DNA of 64,000 nt from Pestalotiopsis fici W106-1 (GCF_000516985.1 NW_006917092.1:4391064-4455063); one strand, 5' to 3'. Counted from the stretch's first letter, positions 1 through 13,400 are shown. Translations and numbers: made by a program. Notes: a model not told the origin generated them from the letters alone.

Positions 1-35
<35 letters not shown>

Positions 36-1866
36 CTCCTCTCTCTCTCTCTCTCTCTGTTGATTTTCTAAAATTGTTGGAGATGAAATGACTGAAATGG
101 AGGGTCTATCACGAATAGGAACAATCCATAGAAGCCTTGTTGAATTGGAATATGTGATACTGTCGTGGCATACAAACGGGAAGGGATCCTCTGTTTGGAG
201 TCGCGTTACGTATTGGAGCACAAGTTCAAATGGTGGCTAGTACCTTCTTTCCTACCGTACCCAGCTTTTAAGTTCCTCGGCATTCAATGTTCCATATGCT
301 GGTGGGCTCAGGTACCTGACTAGGTTACTACTATGTACAAAGAGCATATGAGGTTGCAATAATTACTTTCTTTGTATCTGTCAAACTTCATCCCGCAATG
401 AATAACACAATCTCTGCCGCCCAGAAAACCACCTAATATACGTTTTAATATTTAATTTATCATATTTCGTATGCGTCAAAACTTTTACTTATCCGGCTGG
501 GGGTTATTGAACAGCAAGCAAGTCTTTGGGTGCAGTTGCTGCCAGGACAATGAACAAGATCTAATCACTCCAGCGCTTGACCTTGGCACCGAGCCGCCAA
601 AAAAGTGGCCAGGTACGTAACTCGCCCTACATAGTGAATAAAGAAGTCCCAAAGTACTAGGTGCAGGGCCATGCATGGTGGTATTCTCCCTTTTTTCTTT
701 TTTTTTTTCTTTTTTGACGATTTCATTTCTACTTGGAGGGAAGAAGAATAAGAAGAAGAAGAAAAGGGTAAAAATCCGTTGCATATGTGTTGAGCAATCA
801 TCACAGCATTAACGTTTTGGCCACCTGTCACAATTCATTACCTAGGTACTCTATTGAATCCACGAGTTGATTCTACCTCCTGGAAGACGTACATGCTATG
901 TAGGTACTTTTGCACGTATAGTGTTTTCTTTTCCCATAAGTAAGATACGATCTGGACAGTCATTTTCAGCTTCTATGATTTTCTATGGACTTGGACCCCT
1001 GTTCTTCTTCATTCTTCTTCTTTTACATACCCTTGGCTTGGACCTCTTTTGGGGGGGACTAAAGGGGGACCACTATGTACGCTCAAAGGTGGAGTTCAAA
1101 AGCGCAAGTTCAGATCAGGTACATGCATACTGCACCTTACTAGCACCGACAGCCCAAGTACCGCATGTATATGTATAGTCCTGTACCTACGTAGGTAGTA
1201 GTGGCCAGATTCGCAACTTGCTGCCAGCCTGCCTGCGGTTGACTGGCACACGGCGCAATCCAGTTTCCATAGTACCACTTCTACTAATAATTCAAGCCTC
1301 CAGGTATTTGATGGATGCAAGAGGCGTACGTACATGGACACACGCGCGCGCGCACTTCTTTCCACCGAGATCAGACAACGAGGAGGCCACTTGTTAATTA
1401 TTTTCATGCCGCTTGGATTTTGACTCGAGTCTCGTCCCCAGTCCACACACTACCTAGTAGTAGTAATAGCATTTGCGGCAAAAAGACATTGAGAATATTC
1501 ATTCACTCATTTCCACTTCCCCTTCTTGTACCTTTTTCTAGACACGTCTCACCTTTTTTTTAATACCGTCACACTCTCACGCCCAACTGTCTCTCACCTG
1601 ACCACTACTACTCACTCCCTGGACGGTGACCAGGCCACACCATTAGATACACGTACTCTACTACCTACCTACCTACTCTACCAGACCTCGACCAACAAAC
1701 AGCCGCTGTTAGTTGTCAACTACATGTTCAGCCCCATCATTGCGCCGAGCGAGTAAAAAGGGCTGCATTCGTCGTCGTCGTCGTCGTCTCGTCTCTCTCT
1801 CTCTCTCTCCGTGGCTGCGGCGCTGCATTTACAAGAACGAAAAGAGAGGAAAACGACACAACAACA
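1..1866. other. Intergenic region upstream of the J-domain gene; no gene seen
   Basis: The first 58 bases are a TC-rich microsatellite cut by the window edge. The open frames here are short, low in complexity and on conflicting strands, and none resembles a known protein. The last 80 bases before the J-domain gene hold a GTC/CGT tract and a second TC run (about 1788-1809). Such pyrimidine-rich leaders are common just upstream of fungal genes, so this part is probably promoter or 5' UTR. Confidence 0.6.
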
Positions 1867-3459
1867 ATGTTGGTCCAGTTGCCGCGACTGGCCGTCGTGG
1901 CAGCCAGCTTGTTGTCCACCTCAGTCCTCATCAACGGCCTCGACATACCCTCCGACACTCCCATCTCCTCCCTTCTGTCCTCGGCACAGGCCCACCTCGC
2001 CCGCGGCGAGACCAGCAATGCCCTCGAGTACTATGATGCCGCCATCGCCAGGGACCCCAGCGACTACCTGACCTACTTCAAGCGCGCCACCACCTACCTC
2101 TCCCTCGGCCGCACCTCCCAGGCTTCGGACGACTTCAACAAGGTCCTGTCGCTCAAACCTGGCTTCGAGGGCGCCCACGTCCAGCTGGCCAAGCTCAAGG
2201 CCAAGAGTGCCGATTGGGATGGCGCCAAGCACCAGTACGCACTGGCCGGAAAGACTGCCGGGTCCGAAGAGTTTGACAAGCTGATCGAGGCCGAGGGTGC
2301 CGCCGCTCTGGCCCGCGTCGCCGCCGACGCCGCCAATTGGGACGAATGTATTGGCCAGGCCGGCGAAGCCATCTTCACTGCCAACCGGGCTCCCGCGCTC
2401 CGCGAATTGCGCGCCAGGTGCCGCTTCGAAAAGGGCGAGGTCGAGGAGGGTATGGGCGACCTGCAACATGTGTTGCAAATGAAACCCGGCGACACGACGC
2501 CTCACGTCACCATATCCGCCACCACCTTTTACGGTCTCGGAGACACGAACCAGGGCCTCGCACAGATTCGCAAGTGTCTGCACTCGGATCCCGACTCCAA
2601 GATATGCAAAAAGGTCATGAAGCAGGAAAAGAGCATTGAAAAGACCCTGGCCAAGGTCAACAAGGCCATGGAGAAGAAACAATTCATGACGGGCGTCAAG
2701 TCGCTCGTCACTAGTGGCGACGAGAAGGGACTCATTGACGAGATCAAAGAGCAGGTCCAGGAGCTCAAGACGGAAGGTTTCATTGCAGAAAAGGCTCCTA
2801 CTGCCCTGCTCAACCAAATCGTTGAGTTGGCGTGCCAGGCCTACTACGAGGCCAATGGCAAGAAGGCGAGCATCTACTGTACCGAGTCTTTGCAACTCGA
2901 TCCCAGCTCCTTTTACGGCCTGCTCTACAAGGCAAAGACCCAGCTCGAAGCCGACGACTTTGAGCCTAGCATCAACACCCTAAACCAGGCCGCCGAGGCG
3001 CGGCCCGACCGCAAAAATATTGTCAACCCCCTGTTGCAAAAGGCACAGGTCGCCCTCAAGCGCAGCAAGACCAAGGACTACTACAAGGTCCTCGGCGTCG
3101 CCAACGATGCCGACGAGAGGCAGATCAAGTCGGCCTACCGCAAGCTGTCCAAGCAGTTCCACCCGGACAAGGCCATTAAACAAGGTATCACCAAGGAGGA
3201 AGCCGAGAAGAAGATGGGATCTATCAATGAGGCGTACGAGGTCTTGAGTGACCCCGAGCTGCGGGCAAGATTCGACAGGGGCGACGATCCCAACTCTCAC
3301 GAACAACAGGGCGGTCACCCCTTCCACGGCAGCCCCTTTGGAGGTCAGCCCTTTATGTTCCAGCAAGGCGGCGGCCAGCAGTTCAACTTCAAATTTGGCT
3401 CTGGTGGCGGCGGCGGCGGCGGCGGCGGCGGTTTCCCCGGCGGCTTTCCTTTTGGTTAA
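1867..3459 (+). CDS. ER-luminal TPR/J-domain co-chaperone (P58IPK/DNAJC3 type)
   Basis: An intronless frame of 530 residues. A hydrophobic signal peptide (about residues 1-24, starting [16 protein letters not shown]) is followed by tandem TPR repeats (about 30-390). A J domain follows (about 400-470), with the Hsp70-stimulating HPD motif near residue 432 inside [10 protein letters not shown]. The C-terminal tail is rich in Gly, Phe and Gln and contains a poly-Gly run encoded by a GGC repeat. This order of signal peptide, TPRs and C-terminal J domain is that of P58IPK/DNAJC3. That family binds unfolded proteins in the ER lumen and hands them to BiP/Kar2. There is no HDEL/KDEL-like C-terminus; the protein ends GGFPFG. 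The ATG lies in an A-rich context after a TC-rich leader, and no upstream ATG extends the frame. The downstream neighbour VAC14 is convergent. Confidence 0.93.
   Translation: MLVQLPRLAVVAASLLSTSVLINGLDIPSDTPISSLLSSAQAHLARGETSNALEYYDAAIARDPSDYLTYFKRATTYLSLGRTSQASDDFNKVLSLKPGFEGAHVQLAKLKAKSADWDGAKHQYALAGKTAGSEEFDKLIEAEGAAALARVAADAANWDECIGQAGEAIFTANRAPALRELRARCRFEKGEVEEGMGDLQHVLQMKPGDTTPHVTISATTFYGLGDTNQGLAQIRKCLHSDPDSKICKKVMKQEKSIEKTLAKVNKAMEKKQFMTGVKSLVTSGDEKGLIDEIKEQVQELKTEGFIAEKAPTALLNQIVELACQAYYEANGKKASIYCTESLQLDPSSFYGLLYKAKTQLEADDFEPSINTLNQAAEARPDRKNIVNPLLQKAQVALKRSKTKDYYKVLGVANDADERQIKSAYRKLSKQFHPDKAIKQGITKEEAEKKMGSINEAYEVLSDPELRARFDRGDDPNSHEQQGGHPFHGSPFGGQPFMFQQGGGQQFNFKFGSGGGGGGGGGGFPGGFPFG
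3403..3432 (+). repeat. GGC trinucleotide repeat coding for poly-Gly
   Basis: About nine consecutive GGC/GGT codons near the 3' end of the J-domain gene encode an uninterrupted glycine run. It is in frame and likely to vary in length between strains. Confidence 0.85.
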
Positions 3460-4003
3460 TTGTTTTCTACATGACAAGTAAAATAAGGATAAATAGCAGT
3501 TGTTGCGTAGGTGTTTCGGTCCAGCATTAGCCATTAACTGATTTAGAAGCATCATGACTTACTACATGCTATGAATGTGCTTTATTATGTCGATATTGCT
3601 TCTCCCTGACCCAAGCGTTTCTACAATCCTCGCATGTCGACCTGGAATCTTGTGAGTTTCAATCTCGTAACCATCATTACCAAAATTACAATGTTGTCCA
3701 GCCGGCAATGTAGGTTGCTTTTCCCGTTTACCATCACGTATTCAGTCGTCAGAGTAACGCAGAGAGTCGGATCACATCGTGGATCAAGGAGCACAAATGC
3801 AGCAAGCGGCGGCTCCCTTGCCTGAAACAAATCCAAATACGCATCGCTATTGCTATTACTAGCCTGTGAGGACACCCCAAGTCTTGCTTACCCAATGCTA
3901 TTTCATTCCCACCAAAACTCCAAAAGGCATGCTTGTTTGTCTGTCTGTTGTTGTCGATCTGAACGTATTCATCATATAATATGAAGCCATCTACCCAATA
4001 ATG
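3460..4003. other. Convergent intergenic region between the J-domain gene and VAC14
   Basis: This region holds the 3' flanks of two convergent genes. It is AT-richer than the coding DNA, with no open frame that looks like a gene. Presumably it contains both 3' UTRs. Confidence 0.6.
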
Positions 4004-7000
4004 CTATGTTCGCTTGCCTCTGCCGGCCACTGCACCGCCGAGGCGCCCAAATTGGCGTCCTATACCGGAGCTCTTCTTCTGCGGCGGCGGTGGCTGTGGC
4101 TGCGTGTCCTTTTGGGGCACAGGAGGACCAGCAAGAGGTCGTGGAGGCTCCTTCAGTCCCGAGGCACCCTCTCCATAGCGTATCTCGCCAAAGTCGGGCC
4201 CGTCATCTAGGCCGCCACCCAGACGTTGGGCACGCCTTGCCTTGTCCTGGACACTCCTGAATTTCTCCAGCAGCTGTTCCCATCGAATGATGTTTTCCTC
4301 ACGACCTGGACCCTTGAGCCGGTTCGGTCGATCATAGTTGGAAGTGCTGGGGGTAGTGGAAGAACTAGGGACCAATAAACCATGAGTGTCATGAACGCTT
4401 TTAGAACGAGGGTTATGGCTTGAGTAGGATGAAGAGCTGGTGGTGGTTTCGGTGACAGAGCCTTGTCTGGAGTGCGATCCTGATGTCATGGAGGAAGATA
4501 CGTACGGTCTAGGCGCAATGTGGAGGTATCCTATCGAGCTCACACTGTTGAGTCGATTCTTGAGCGCAGCAAAAGCAGAAGATTGGGGCAGAAGCATCAA
4601 CAGCCCGTACAGGCACTTGTACAGGTACGGGTACTTCTCCGGCTCCAAGAGCTGAAGACGGAGATCTGGAATCGGGCCTCGTAAGCAGTCATTCGGTCTG
4701 GAAGAAGAAAGCAAATTTGGCTCAAGTTGAAGAAAACGTACATGTGAATACTGGTGACTCAATAAGCTGTACGAGCTTGTCGATTTGAATCAGGATATTG
4801 ACGGTCATTTCAAGCTCGGCACTTTGTGTGTTTCCAGTCAGCAGTTGGGTCAAGTCGTCCACGAGAGCAAAGGTCTTTTCTTACAATATTTGCAGCAGAT
4901 TATAAGCAGCCTCATATGCCTGGGCTAGCAGACAGAGTGAGAAGGTCGCCACGGCGTTGTAGCACCAGGAGCGAAATAGCGCAACAAAGAATTGCTGCCC
5001 GTCCTGCCGTTGGTCCTGTCAGCAGTCTGGTATAACACTGATGATAGCGTCAGTCAACAATGATACACACCTTCGTCTCCAAGTTTCGTAAGCGTTTCCG
5101 CAGGTCAGCAAGCTCAGGCGCCGTGATGAGATTGTTGTTGAGGTTCTGGACCATGATGCTGGCGAATTCAACGTCCTCTTCCTTCTCGATACATTCGGCC
5201 AACGTCCGGTAGATGCGCTCTGCACTGAGAGACATGCACAACTGTCGAATGATCAGGTTGCCTCTGGTTTCCAAGAGCTTTCTGTCCGTGGAGAATAATT
5301 GCAACAGGCTGACCATGAAGTTGGAAAAATAGTCGTCCTCGCTGTTGCGAGAAATCTGCGACAGGAGCTGCAAGTCCTTGGTCACGACGGCCTCGGCTGG
5401 ATCCGACAGGGTTTTCAGCAGTGCTGGAAAGGTGCCGTCGTTGAAAGCCACAATCTTCCGCGGTGCCTTGCGGTGCAGCATGATGAGCCACGTAAGAGCA
5501 GCAACCCGAGTCGCCTCGTGGTCATTCAAAAACAATAGCGTTAACGAGTTGACTGCGGCGGCGTAGTCCAGGTCAGCTTGCGGACTGCTCGACGACGCAG
5601 GTGTGATTGCTCGCCGATCCTGAGCAGGAGTAGGACTCTGAAACTCGAGCTCCCTCGAGCTAGAAAGAGAAACCCGAGTACTAGATGCGCCATCCGGACG
5701 CTCCATGCCAAAGTTGGGCCCGCGATAACTCGACTGACTAGGCCCAACCTCGGGCTCATCGGAAAGCGACACGACATACTCCATCAACGACGTGTTCACT
5801 CTAGCAGCGGCCTGACGGATGGGCTCAACACCGCTTGCCATGGCAGGCAAAAGGTGCGCCAGAATCTTGGGTGTAAATGGCAAGACTTCCTCGGGGCAAA
5901 TGTCAAGGAATGCAATAATCCAGCGCAAGCTTTCTTGTAGGCTATCCTCTTCTGTACAATTATAGTGTTTAGCCAATCCGTTGCAGCTTTGGTGGGAGAA
6001 GAGGGCCATGAATTCTGGTGGCAAAGGGCACGTCCAACTTACCTAGCGGCGAATCCAGCGTCGCAGTCAAAATCTCCAAGATGGCCTTGTAGTTGATTTG
6101 CACATCCTGACCGGGCACCCAGTCATCCTCACTGCTCACTTCTCCGTCGTCATCGGACGCGATCGATGACGCGCCATCGTCGCTATCGCCAGCGGCCATC
6201 TGCAGGCTCCCGCTGTCAACAGACTCCTCGCGCTTCCTCTTGCCGTCAGCTCGAGACTTTCTACTATCGGCAATCCCCTTCTTCACCCTGGCAATGCGCT
6301 TAATTTCATTCAGGAACTTATCCAGACAGGCCTGGGTAGCAGCATGGACGTCTGGGTTGTGACCACCAAGGAACTTGAGCAGACCTCCAAGGAACTCGGG
6401 CAGATAAGTGACCAGTTCCAGATCCGGGATAGAGTCGAGAAGAGTAATCCAGCCGACGAGGAAGGTCCGCGTAAAGGGATTGAGGACCCAGACACGCTCC
6501 TTGAGCAGTGGGATGAATCTTGGCAAGGAGAATGCGGTTGGTGGGTCCGAGTGGCTCTCCAGAGTATTCGGGTCCTTATCATCATCGTATTCAGGAGCTT
6601 CCAGGACAGATACGTAGGTGGCTGCAGACTCTGAGACGATATCCTTTATCAACCGGTCCAAGAGCTCGGCACCATTCTTGACAGAGAGCTCTGAATCTGC
6701 TCCTAGCTGGGAGAGCGCGAGAGAAGAGCGGGTCAGAGCAACGAGCATGAAGGTACGAGGGCAATAAGGTGAATGTCGGAGCACATACCTTGCACAGAGC
6801 ATCGAATATGAAATTGAAGTACTTGAGGATCTCTCCCTTGGCAACCTTGGCGATGTTGTACATGGACTCACATGCGTAATACCGGACGCGTGCATCTTGA
6901 TCGGTGAAACAAGCCAGAACGGGCGGTACTATTACCTCGAGATATCTGGGTAGCTCCTACAAGGGGCGAGCAAGCAGTCCACAGGTTAGTTCTGCAGGTG

Positions 7001-7533
7001 AAAGGCAAGAGAGAAGATATGATATGCGGACTCGGTCAAGAAGAATGGTATGAGGGGAGACAAGAACCAAAAAAAAAAAAAAAAAAAGGAATTAATAAAG
7101 CAGACAAACATACCGAGCCCAAAGCGATGGCGGCGGCGGCCAGACCAATGAGACCTCCATTGCGTGCATGTGGCTGGTGAACAGCATAAGCATACTCGTT
7201 GCAGAGCTGGTCAAGTATAGCCTGGACTCTTTGGTAGTCTTTGGCAGCGGCAAGCTCGCGTATGACTCGTTCTAACCTGTCAAGGGGAAAAGAAGCAAAA
7301 GATTAGTGAAGAGATCATGTCGTGGTTGTAGGACGGGAAGCAGAGAGTAGGACTTTTGCTTTTCACCCGCCGTTCTGGCTGGCTGGCAGACTGGTGGGCA
7401 AAGCAGAAGAGGAAGAGGAGGGAGAGGAATATGGACACAACAGCTAGGCTAGGGGGGCAACTTACTCGAGAGCTCCGACTTTTCTCTTGTCGTAAAGCTT
7501 GTCGTTTAGGAGTCGCTGAACGTTGTGCTCCAT
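4004..7533 (-). CDS. VAC14: VAC14, scaffold of the Fab1/PIKfyve-Fig4 PI(3,5)P2 complex
   Basis: Eight exons in my model: 7533-7466, 7276-7114, 6956-6789, 6706-6043, 5951-5071, 5015-4885, 4821-4742 and 4665-4004, about 938 residues. All junctions are GT..AG and keep phase. Recognisable family segments are [15 protein letters not shown] (exon 2), the HEAT-like repeats, [20 protein letters not shown] (exon 6) and [16 protein letters not shown] (exon 8). The last two lie in the Fig4-binding C-terminal domain. In yeast Vac14 holds the lipid kinase Fab1 and phosphatase Fig4 on the vacuole membrane and so controls PI(3,5)P2. Special points are an acidic Ser/Asp insert at the end of exon 4 and a Ser/Pro-rich tail after the conserved domain. 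The exon 6 acceptor is ambiguous: 5003 would also stay in frame, four residues shorter. The intron 6042-5952 contains an open frame that must be spliced out for the conserved segment to join. Confidence 0.93.
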
Positions 7534-8062
7534 GATGACCGACTGCTTACTTGAAGACCCGGACCCAGTCAGTTGGTGGCAGCTTTCATGCTGGGAACCC
7601 CGACACGGACGACGGGCGTGGACTTGCAACGGAGGCGGGAGAGGATCTCACGTCACGTCACGTCACGAGACGAGGGACACACATACAGAGAGAGAAGAGT
7701 GGAAATGAGATTGAGAGATAAGAGGCCAACCAGAACAGAAGCGGAGAATGAAGCTGAGGGGGAGAGAAGGGGGGTATGAATTTGCAAAATGGAATCGAGC
7801 AATTCGTGCAAAAAGATAGCTAGCAAAGTAGCAGTAGCAGCAGCGCCCGCTTCTTCCTTTTCCTCTTCTTCTTCTTTTTTGGAATATGCTTGATGCCTGA
7901 GCGAGTCTTTTTGGTTGCGCATATGGTATCTCCCAAAAGGTTAAAGTGGGCGTGGGACGGACACTCGCGGTGTGGACAGAGTAGGTAAGGGTGCCCAGCA
8001 CTGAGAGCCGCCAGGCCAGTAAGTAAGTGGTAGTGGTAGGTACCTACCTTACCTAGGTAAAT

Positions 8063-8093
<31 letters not shown>

Positions 8094-10230
8094 CCACCAG
8101 TTGATTGCATACATTACCTACTATGTACTGTACTAGTAGACGTTAGGCACGGTAGGTACTAATGTCATCCCCCTAACCCCCAGCCCGCAGTAGGTATTGA
8201 GTGAGGTCTCCTGCTACCTTTTTTCTCTCCAAGGTATCTCTCACCGGACCAGCCCTATATACCTACATAGGTAGATTGAGTGAATACCAATAAAAGAACG
8301 CCTACCTAGGTCAACGGTACAGCTTACGGGCAAGGCTGAGAAGGAAGCTGGAAGCAACAGGGATTCAACGGCCAGGAGGGGGAAGAGGGGGGCGGGGTGG
8401 GAAAGGCGATGGATGGTTCCAACGCTGCGAGCGCTAAAAACAACGTGGATGCACAAGGTGGCTTACATGTATGTACTGCGTGCGTAGTAGGTTATAAGAG
8501 GCGCGGGGAAGCATCTTGGAGCTGCTGCGGGTCCCCTTACCATATATATCACCTTAGGTACCTACATACTCTACCTACATAGTAGTAGTGCCCGTACGTC
8601 TCCTTCGGCTATCAGTTAGATTTCGTCCTCTCTCTCAAGGTTTAACCTTACAGTACCAAGACGATCGTCTTGTACCTAGATTCCACAACTCTTAAAAATT
8701 CGGAAGCAAGCAAAGTGAATGAATTCGTGTTTACCGACCGTCGATTGACTTTTTTCTTTTCTTTTCTCTTTTTTTGTTTTTCCCTCCGTCACTCACTTCA
8801 TCCAGTCTGGTTGGTCGCTCTCCGAAACCTACCAAGTAGTTGGAAACAGCTATTTATGGCTGCCCTGGAAATATAACCATTTGACTTGTCCCAATTTAGC
8901 CATCATACATATTCATTGTCTGTGAATTTGTCGTATGTTACATACTAGAAACGAACATAAGAAAAGCAGAGTTTGGTCCACTCGAGCTCTGTGCCACAAT
9001 GCAGTCGACGTAACTCTCACGGGTAGAGTTTGATCCATCCATCTCTCTCTCTCTCTCTCCCCCCCTTCTCTCTCCCCCTCTCTATGTATATATATTCTTC
9101 TTCTCCTTCTTATTTTTCCTTCCTTCCCCCCCGACAATTGTTGTTCTTGTTGTTAGCAATGTGGACTTGCGGCGAGATTTCCACTCACTCGAGAGTCATT
9201 CGAATAGCATCGGCCCAGTCTCTTCTATTTTATGCTCTCGCTCTTGTGGAATTCAACATGCTCAAATGCCTATACTGATGGGTGTGCTTGTACACAAACA
9301 TCTCATGATGTAAACTGTATGTACAATTTTTGTAAGGGCAAGCAGCATCTCTTCATAACCCAACCTACCGCCAGTCGTATATGTCCCACTGCGACCAGGC
9401 GGCAACTTTCAGCATACTTGCATATCATTCTGTATGTAGTCAATAATCTTATTCGACTACAATGACCCCATCTGTATGTGCACTTTGCAGTAGCAGTGTT
9501 CCTACATTCTACAGCGTATACCAGGATGATCGCATGACCCTTGGCCTCGCATAGTCTATAGCGTGCAAAGGCAAAGACAGCCGCAGCACCAAACAACGCG
9601 CGGCACGATCATGATGAGCTTGGAACATTAGCTATGATTATCCATGCGTATGGGTGTATATCAGCGGCTCATTTATGCAAGGCAAGTCTAATGTCATAGC
9701 GCCGCTTTGCTGTCGTTCTTGGAAGAGCCACTCACTGCTCATTTGATATGGATAACTTTGGCTACATGTGTCCATGTCACTGCCCATCAGGCTGGTAGTT
9801 TTCATTGCTGAGAATACATACAACCATATGCCAACGTAACAATACACGGCAAAACTAGAAGTTGTCCTTACATAGTAAAGCCCCGACTAGGCTTGTAAAC
9901 AAGTATCAAAATCTAAACCCTTGTTTGCCTAAGAAAATCAATCTTAAATAAACCATCGTCTACTCCTGCTCTATACAGATTTCGCCAAGAAAATAAAATG
10001 TATCCCTCTCTATCAGGCAAAGACTCTATGATGCAATCCTGTCCCCGCTCCCGATTTATTGTTGAGGTCGACATACTTGCCGGATCGAGTAAAGAAAAGA
10101 AAACAAGCAATTTGTGCCTTGTCGATGTCGATATCCCATATAACCTACACCTAGAGCGCCGACACCACCCACAAAGTCCAATGACGAGATGCACGCTATA
10201 TCATAATATTTGTACAATAATGTTTTTTTC
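7534..10230. other. Long intergenic region, low complexity; no gene seen
   Basis: About 2.7 kb between the VAC14 start and the stop of the small gene at 10231. It contains a TGCC repeat (8064-8095), several TACCTAC/GTAGGTA clusters (8041-8060, 8255-8310, 8550-8580) and TC-rich tracts near 9040-9125. The small open frames are unlike any protein I know. Most of it is probably promoter, UTR or neutral spacer. Confidence 0.5.
8064..8095. repeat. TGCC tetranucleotide microsatellite
   Basis: About eight copies of CTGC/TGCC follow a TACCTACCTTACCTAGGTA stretch in the VAC14 upstream region. No coding role is seen. Confidence 0.9.
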
Positions 10231-10491
10231 CTAACCACTTTTTGATTTGTCGTTGTCTTTCCTTTTCGAGTCATCCCTCCTCCAAGTATCATTTGATGAG
10301 TTGTCCCCTGCTCTCTCCGAGTTATTCCGTGAAGCCATGGCGGCTCGTTTGGCGAAGTCATCCTTTAAATCTCGCTCAGTATTCATATATTCACTTTATC
10401 GTTGCAGTACACCAGCCATGCTTGTGCTTACATTTTTGCCCCGTGCTTTGGCAATTCTCGCTGCGGCTTTGGCATCCATCTTGTCCGGCAT
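10231..10491 (-). CDS. Small protein resembling the seed-maturation-protein (SMP/LEA) family
   Basis: Two exons, 10491-10432 and 10362-10231, joined across a 69-nt intron. The donor is GTAAGC, the acceptor is TTTAAAG, and a CTGA branch-like site lies between. The product is 63 residues. Exon 1 reads MPDKMDAKAAARIAKARGKN and exon 2 continues DDFAKRAAMASRNN. After that comes a hydrophilic tail rich in Asn, Asp, Lys and Ser. The pattern of 'MDxxAAxRIxxARGKxDxFAxRAxxAxRxN' is one I associate with the SMP domain of plant seed-maturation proteins and of small conserved fungal proteins thought to act in stress or desiccation. The frame is phase-consistent, and the product is very polar with no membrane segment. 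Intron retention would give a stop soon after the donor. It lies alone in nearly 6 kb of otherwise empty DNA. Family assignment is from memory of the motif. Confidence 0.62.
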
Positions 10492-13400
10492 TTTCCTTTC
10501 CTGGGACTCGTTTCGGCGTGTTCAGCAGGCTCGCTGTGAACAAAGAAGGACAGAGGAAGAGAAGAGCAGAGCGCCTGACGAGATCGTGTATGTATAGGTG
10601 AATATATCAACCGCGAATGAGCCAAGGATCTACTCAATTCTCATCACGTAAGGGGCCGGGGATCGTGTGAGGCAAGAAGAAGAAGCAAAAGGAATGTGTG
10701 AGAGAAAGACGCCGTGATGACTCTGGCAGAGACAGTGTATTGTCCTGATCTTGATGAAACAGCCCAGACACATAAATAAAATTCGCTATGCTACCTGGGC
10801 CTAAGCAGAGACTCTCGTCCGCTGCTCAATACTTAAATATATATCTACTCATGACAATTGGGTTATGGAAAGATCGTCAGGTCAGAAACAATCCCTTGCT
10901 AAGAGAGAGGGCTCTACGGAAAGTGACGAGGGTCGCTTGTCTGTGCTGAGCCACGGCATATTGCCCCTTTTTAGGCAAACAAGGAAGTCATCGCGCCCAC
11001 ATAACATGGGGATTGCCGTTGTAGCCTTGGATGTATGCCATACCCAAGTGTATCCGGCATCCCGGGCCAAACAAGAAACACAGAGACAGCAGACATGGGG
11101 GGTGGGAGGGAAGGGGAAAAAAAAAATCATACATCGACCGTCGTCAGAGGCCGGGCAGACCCTGGCTCGGCTACCCCCATATTATTCTAGAAGGCATGGG
11201 CGCGGATGAACAAGGGTTCCGTCCGGACTTGCGGAGGGTAAGGACTCAACGCTGATTGATCCTTCTTGATTTTTCTTCCGCCTTCATGGGCCACTTTCCT
11301 CTGACTATCCATACATACGTAGTAATGTATTTTGGACCCCAAAAGTGCCACCCCTCCCCTCACACACAATTCACTACATAGTACATGGTACAGTACTCGC
11401 GGGGGAAGCGAGGTGGGACACGTCGAGTGTCACGAGAAATGTCCTCCGATGCAGAAGAAATTGTGACAGCGCAAGATGTGGGACGAGCGAGCGGCTCAAG
11501 CAAATATAACTCGTACTTACCTGCATACTACTACTACGTACTTGTGAGCTTACATAAGTATGGTCACTGGGCCTCAGCAAGTGCGCGGACATCGTATGTC
11601 ACCTCTCGAAAGCCGACGGTCATATCGCAATTGTTTGCCTTGGCTGTCGCCCTTGATGGCATGGTTGAGTAAGGGCTCTCCCCCCTTGACTCTGTAAAAT
11701 GAATGCCCGTCTTGCTATATTCTTGAGTCCTTCCATCGTCACACGCAACCATTATTATGACGCATGCCGTGTTTTCTACTCATGTCTTAAGGGAAAATGT
11801 AAAGAACCAGACAAACAGGCAAACAACCTGTTTGCTGCGTGGAGGGCTATGTGCAAATCAATACGAAGTAGGTAAACTGCCCCAGCAAAGGCACAACGCG
11901 AGAGAGGGGGAAAAAAAAAAGAAAAAGTTCACAGTCATTAGAAGGACTCGTCCGTTCATCAGGGTGGGCGCTTTGAGTCGTGGAATCTACCGCATCGTAC
12001 CCAGTCACAAGGACCAAGCTCGGTTGGGTCGAAGAACTATTCCTCCGGTCTGGACGTCGGACAGATTGATAGAAGTTCGACTGCTGGAGAATCTGGAAAT
12101 TGCCGTGTTAGCTGCTTGATGCGCCCCCACCCCAACGGTCGATCACCTTAGTTTGTTCAGCCCTGAATGACTGCGTACTCTGTACTGACTGACTGACTGA
12201 CTGACCGATGGGCACAAATCCATGACACGCGGCAGGTAATAAATGAGCTTGTTGGATTTACACTCTACACACCCGCCCGCCCGCACGTACCTGGTATCGG
12301 CAACCTAGCGAAGACAGGGGTTTGTTCTTTTCTTGCCATGTGGGATTCGATGCGATGCGATGGATGGATGGATGGTATGGCAAACTTGCCAGACAGACCA
12401 ATAACCAGGGGGGGCTGAGTCGACCGAAGCTCGAGTCTCAATTATAGACATGTTGGCAGATGTAAATCAGCGCGTGTAATGTACCCAGGCAACACAACGG
12501 GGGACGACTCATCCGAGTTATTATGTTAGGAGAAAACTAAACGTGTAGGCATGTTCGATATATTCCGATGGTCTACAGAGCATATATTCCGCAATTGGCT
12601 GAGATTAGCAGCAATTGTTCAGGTGGAGGAGACAAATGTTATACAAAAAATATCAAACGAGTTTCTCTGGCGAACGAGCCACACGTACCGGACACCCCTG
12701 TCAGAGAGAAAGAGAGACTGAGAGGGAAAAAAGCCCATGTCCACTCGCTCCGTCCCCTGCATCTTTTCTTTTTGTCCCTCATTTACAAGCTGCCACCGCT
12801 TTCCGATGAGCATCGTGATTTTCCATGACTGATTTGAAATTGTCACGGGCCGCTCAAGACAAAACACACGTGAATATCCGGAGGCAACCACAAAGCCCGG
12901 CACGACTAAACTCAAGTAGGGTATAGGCCGATCTCTTGACAGGGAATTTCCCTCCTTCGGTCGGAGCAATTGAATTGCAAGAAATACATATGGGCTGGTG
13001 GTTGGTTGGTTGGCTGGCTGGCTTAGGATGGCTTGGGCGCACCGAACGCACGCCATGATATTTTTACTACTCCACGTACTACTCGGCTGTCACAGTACCT
13101 ACAAGGTTTACTGTTTGTTGCTAACCAGGAATCATGCCACCAATATTTCTCATTAATCTACTCTAATGTAATTTTCACTCGTCCGGGGATGGACACCGCA
13201 AGTTGACAACACTAGGTAGCTAAGTCAGAGCACGACCCGCATCAAATAACTTTAGTATTGCTTGTCTTGACTTCTTGTCGCTCGACAATGTCATCTCATC
13301 CACCGTCTGCACAGTCTCAGTAGCCCATAAAGCCATCATTCCATCCGAGTCCGACACACACGACAACGTAGAATCCGACATTACCTTCAGATAGTAATGA

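Noticed and set aside
1921..2895. A 324-codon open frame antisense to the J-domain gene
   Set aside because: It is the mirror of a GC-biased coding exon; its composition is not protein-like and the opposite strand encodes a clear family.
5969..6042. Continuous open frame through VAC14 intron 4
   Set aside because: The open intron frame adds a segment absent from the family, while the GT..AG splice 6042-5952 joins DSPL to EEDSLQES as expected.
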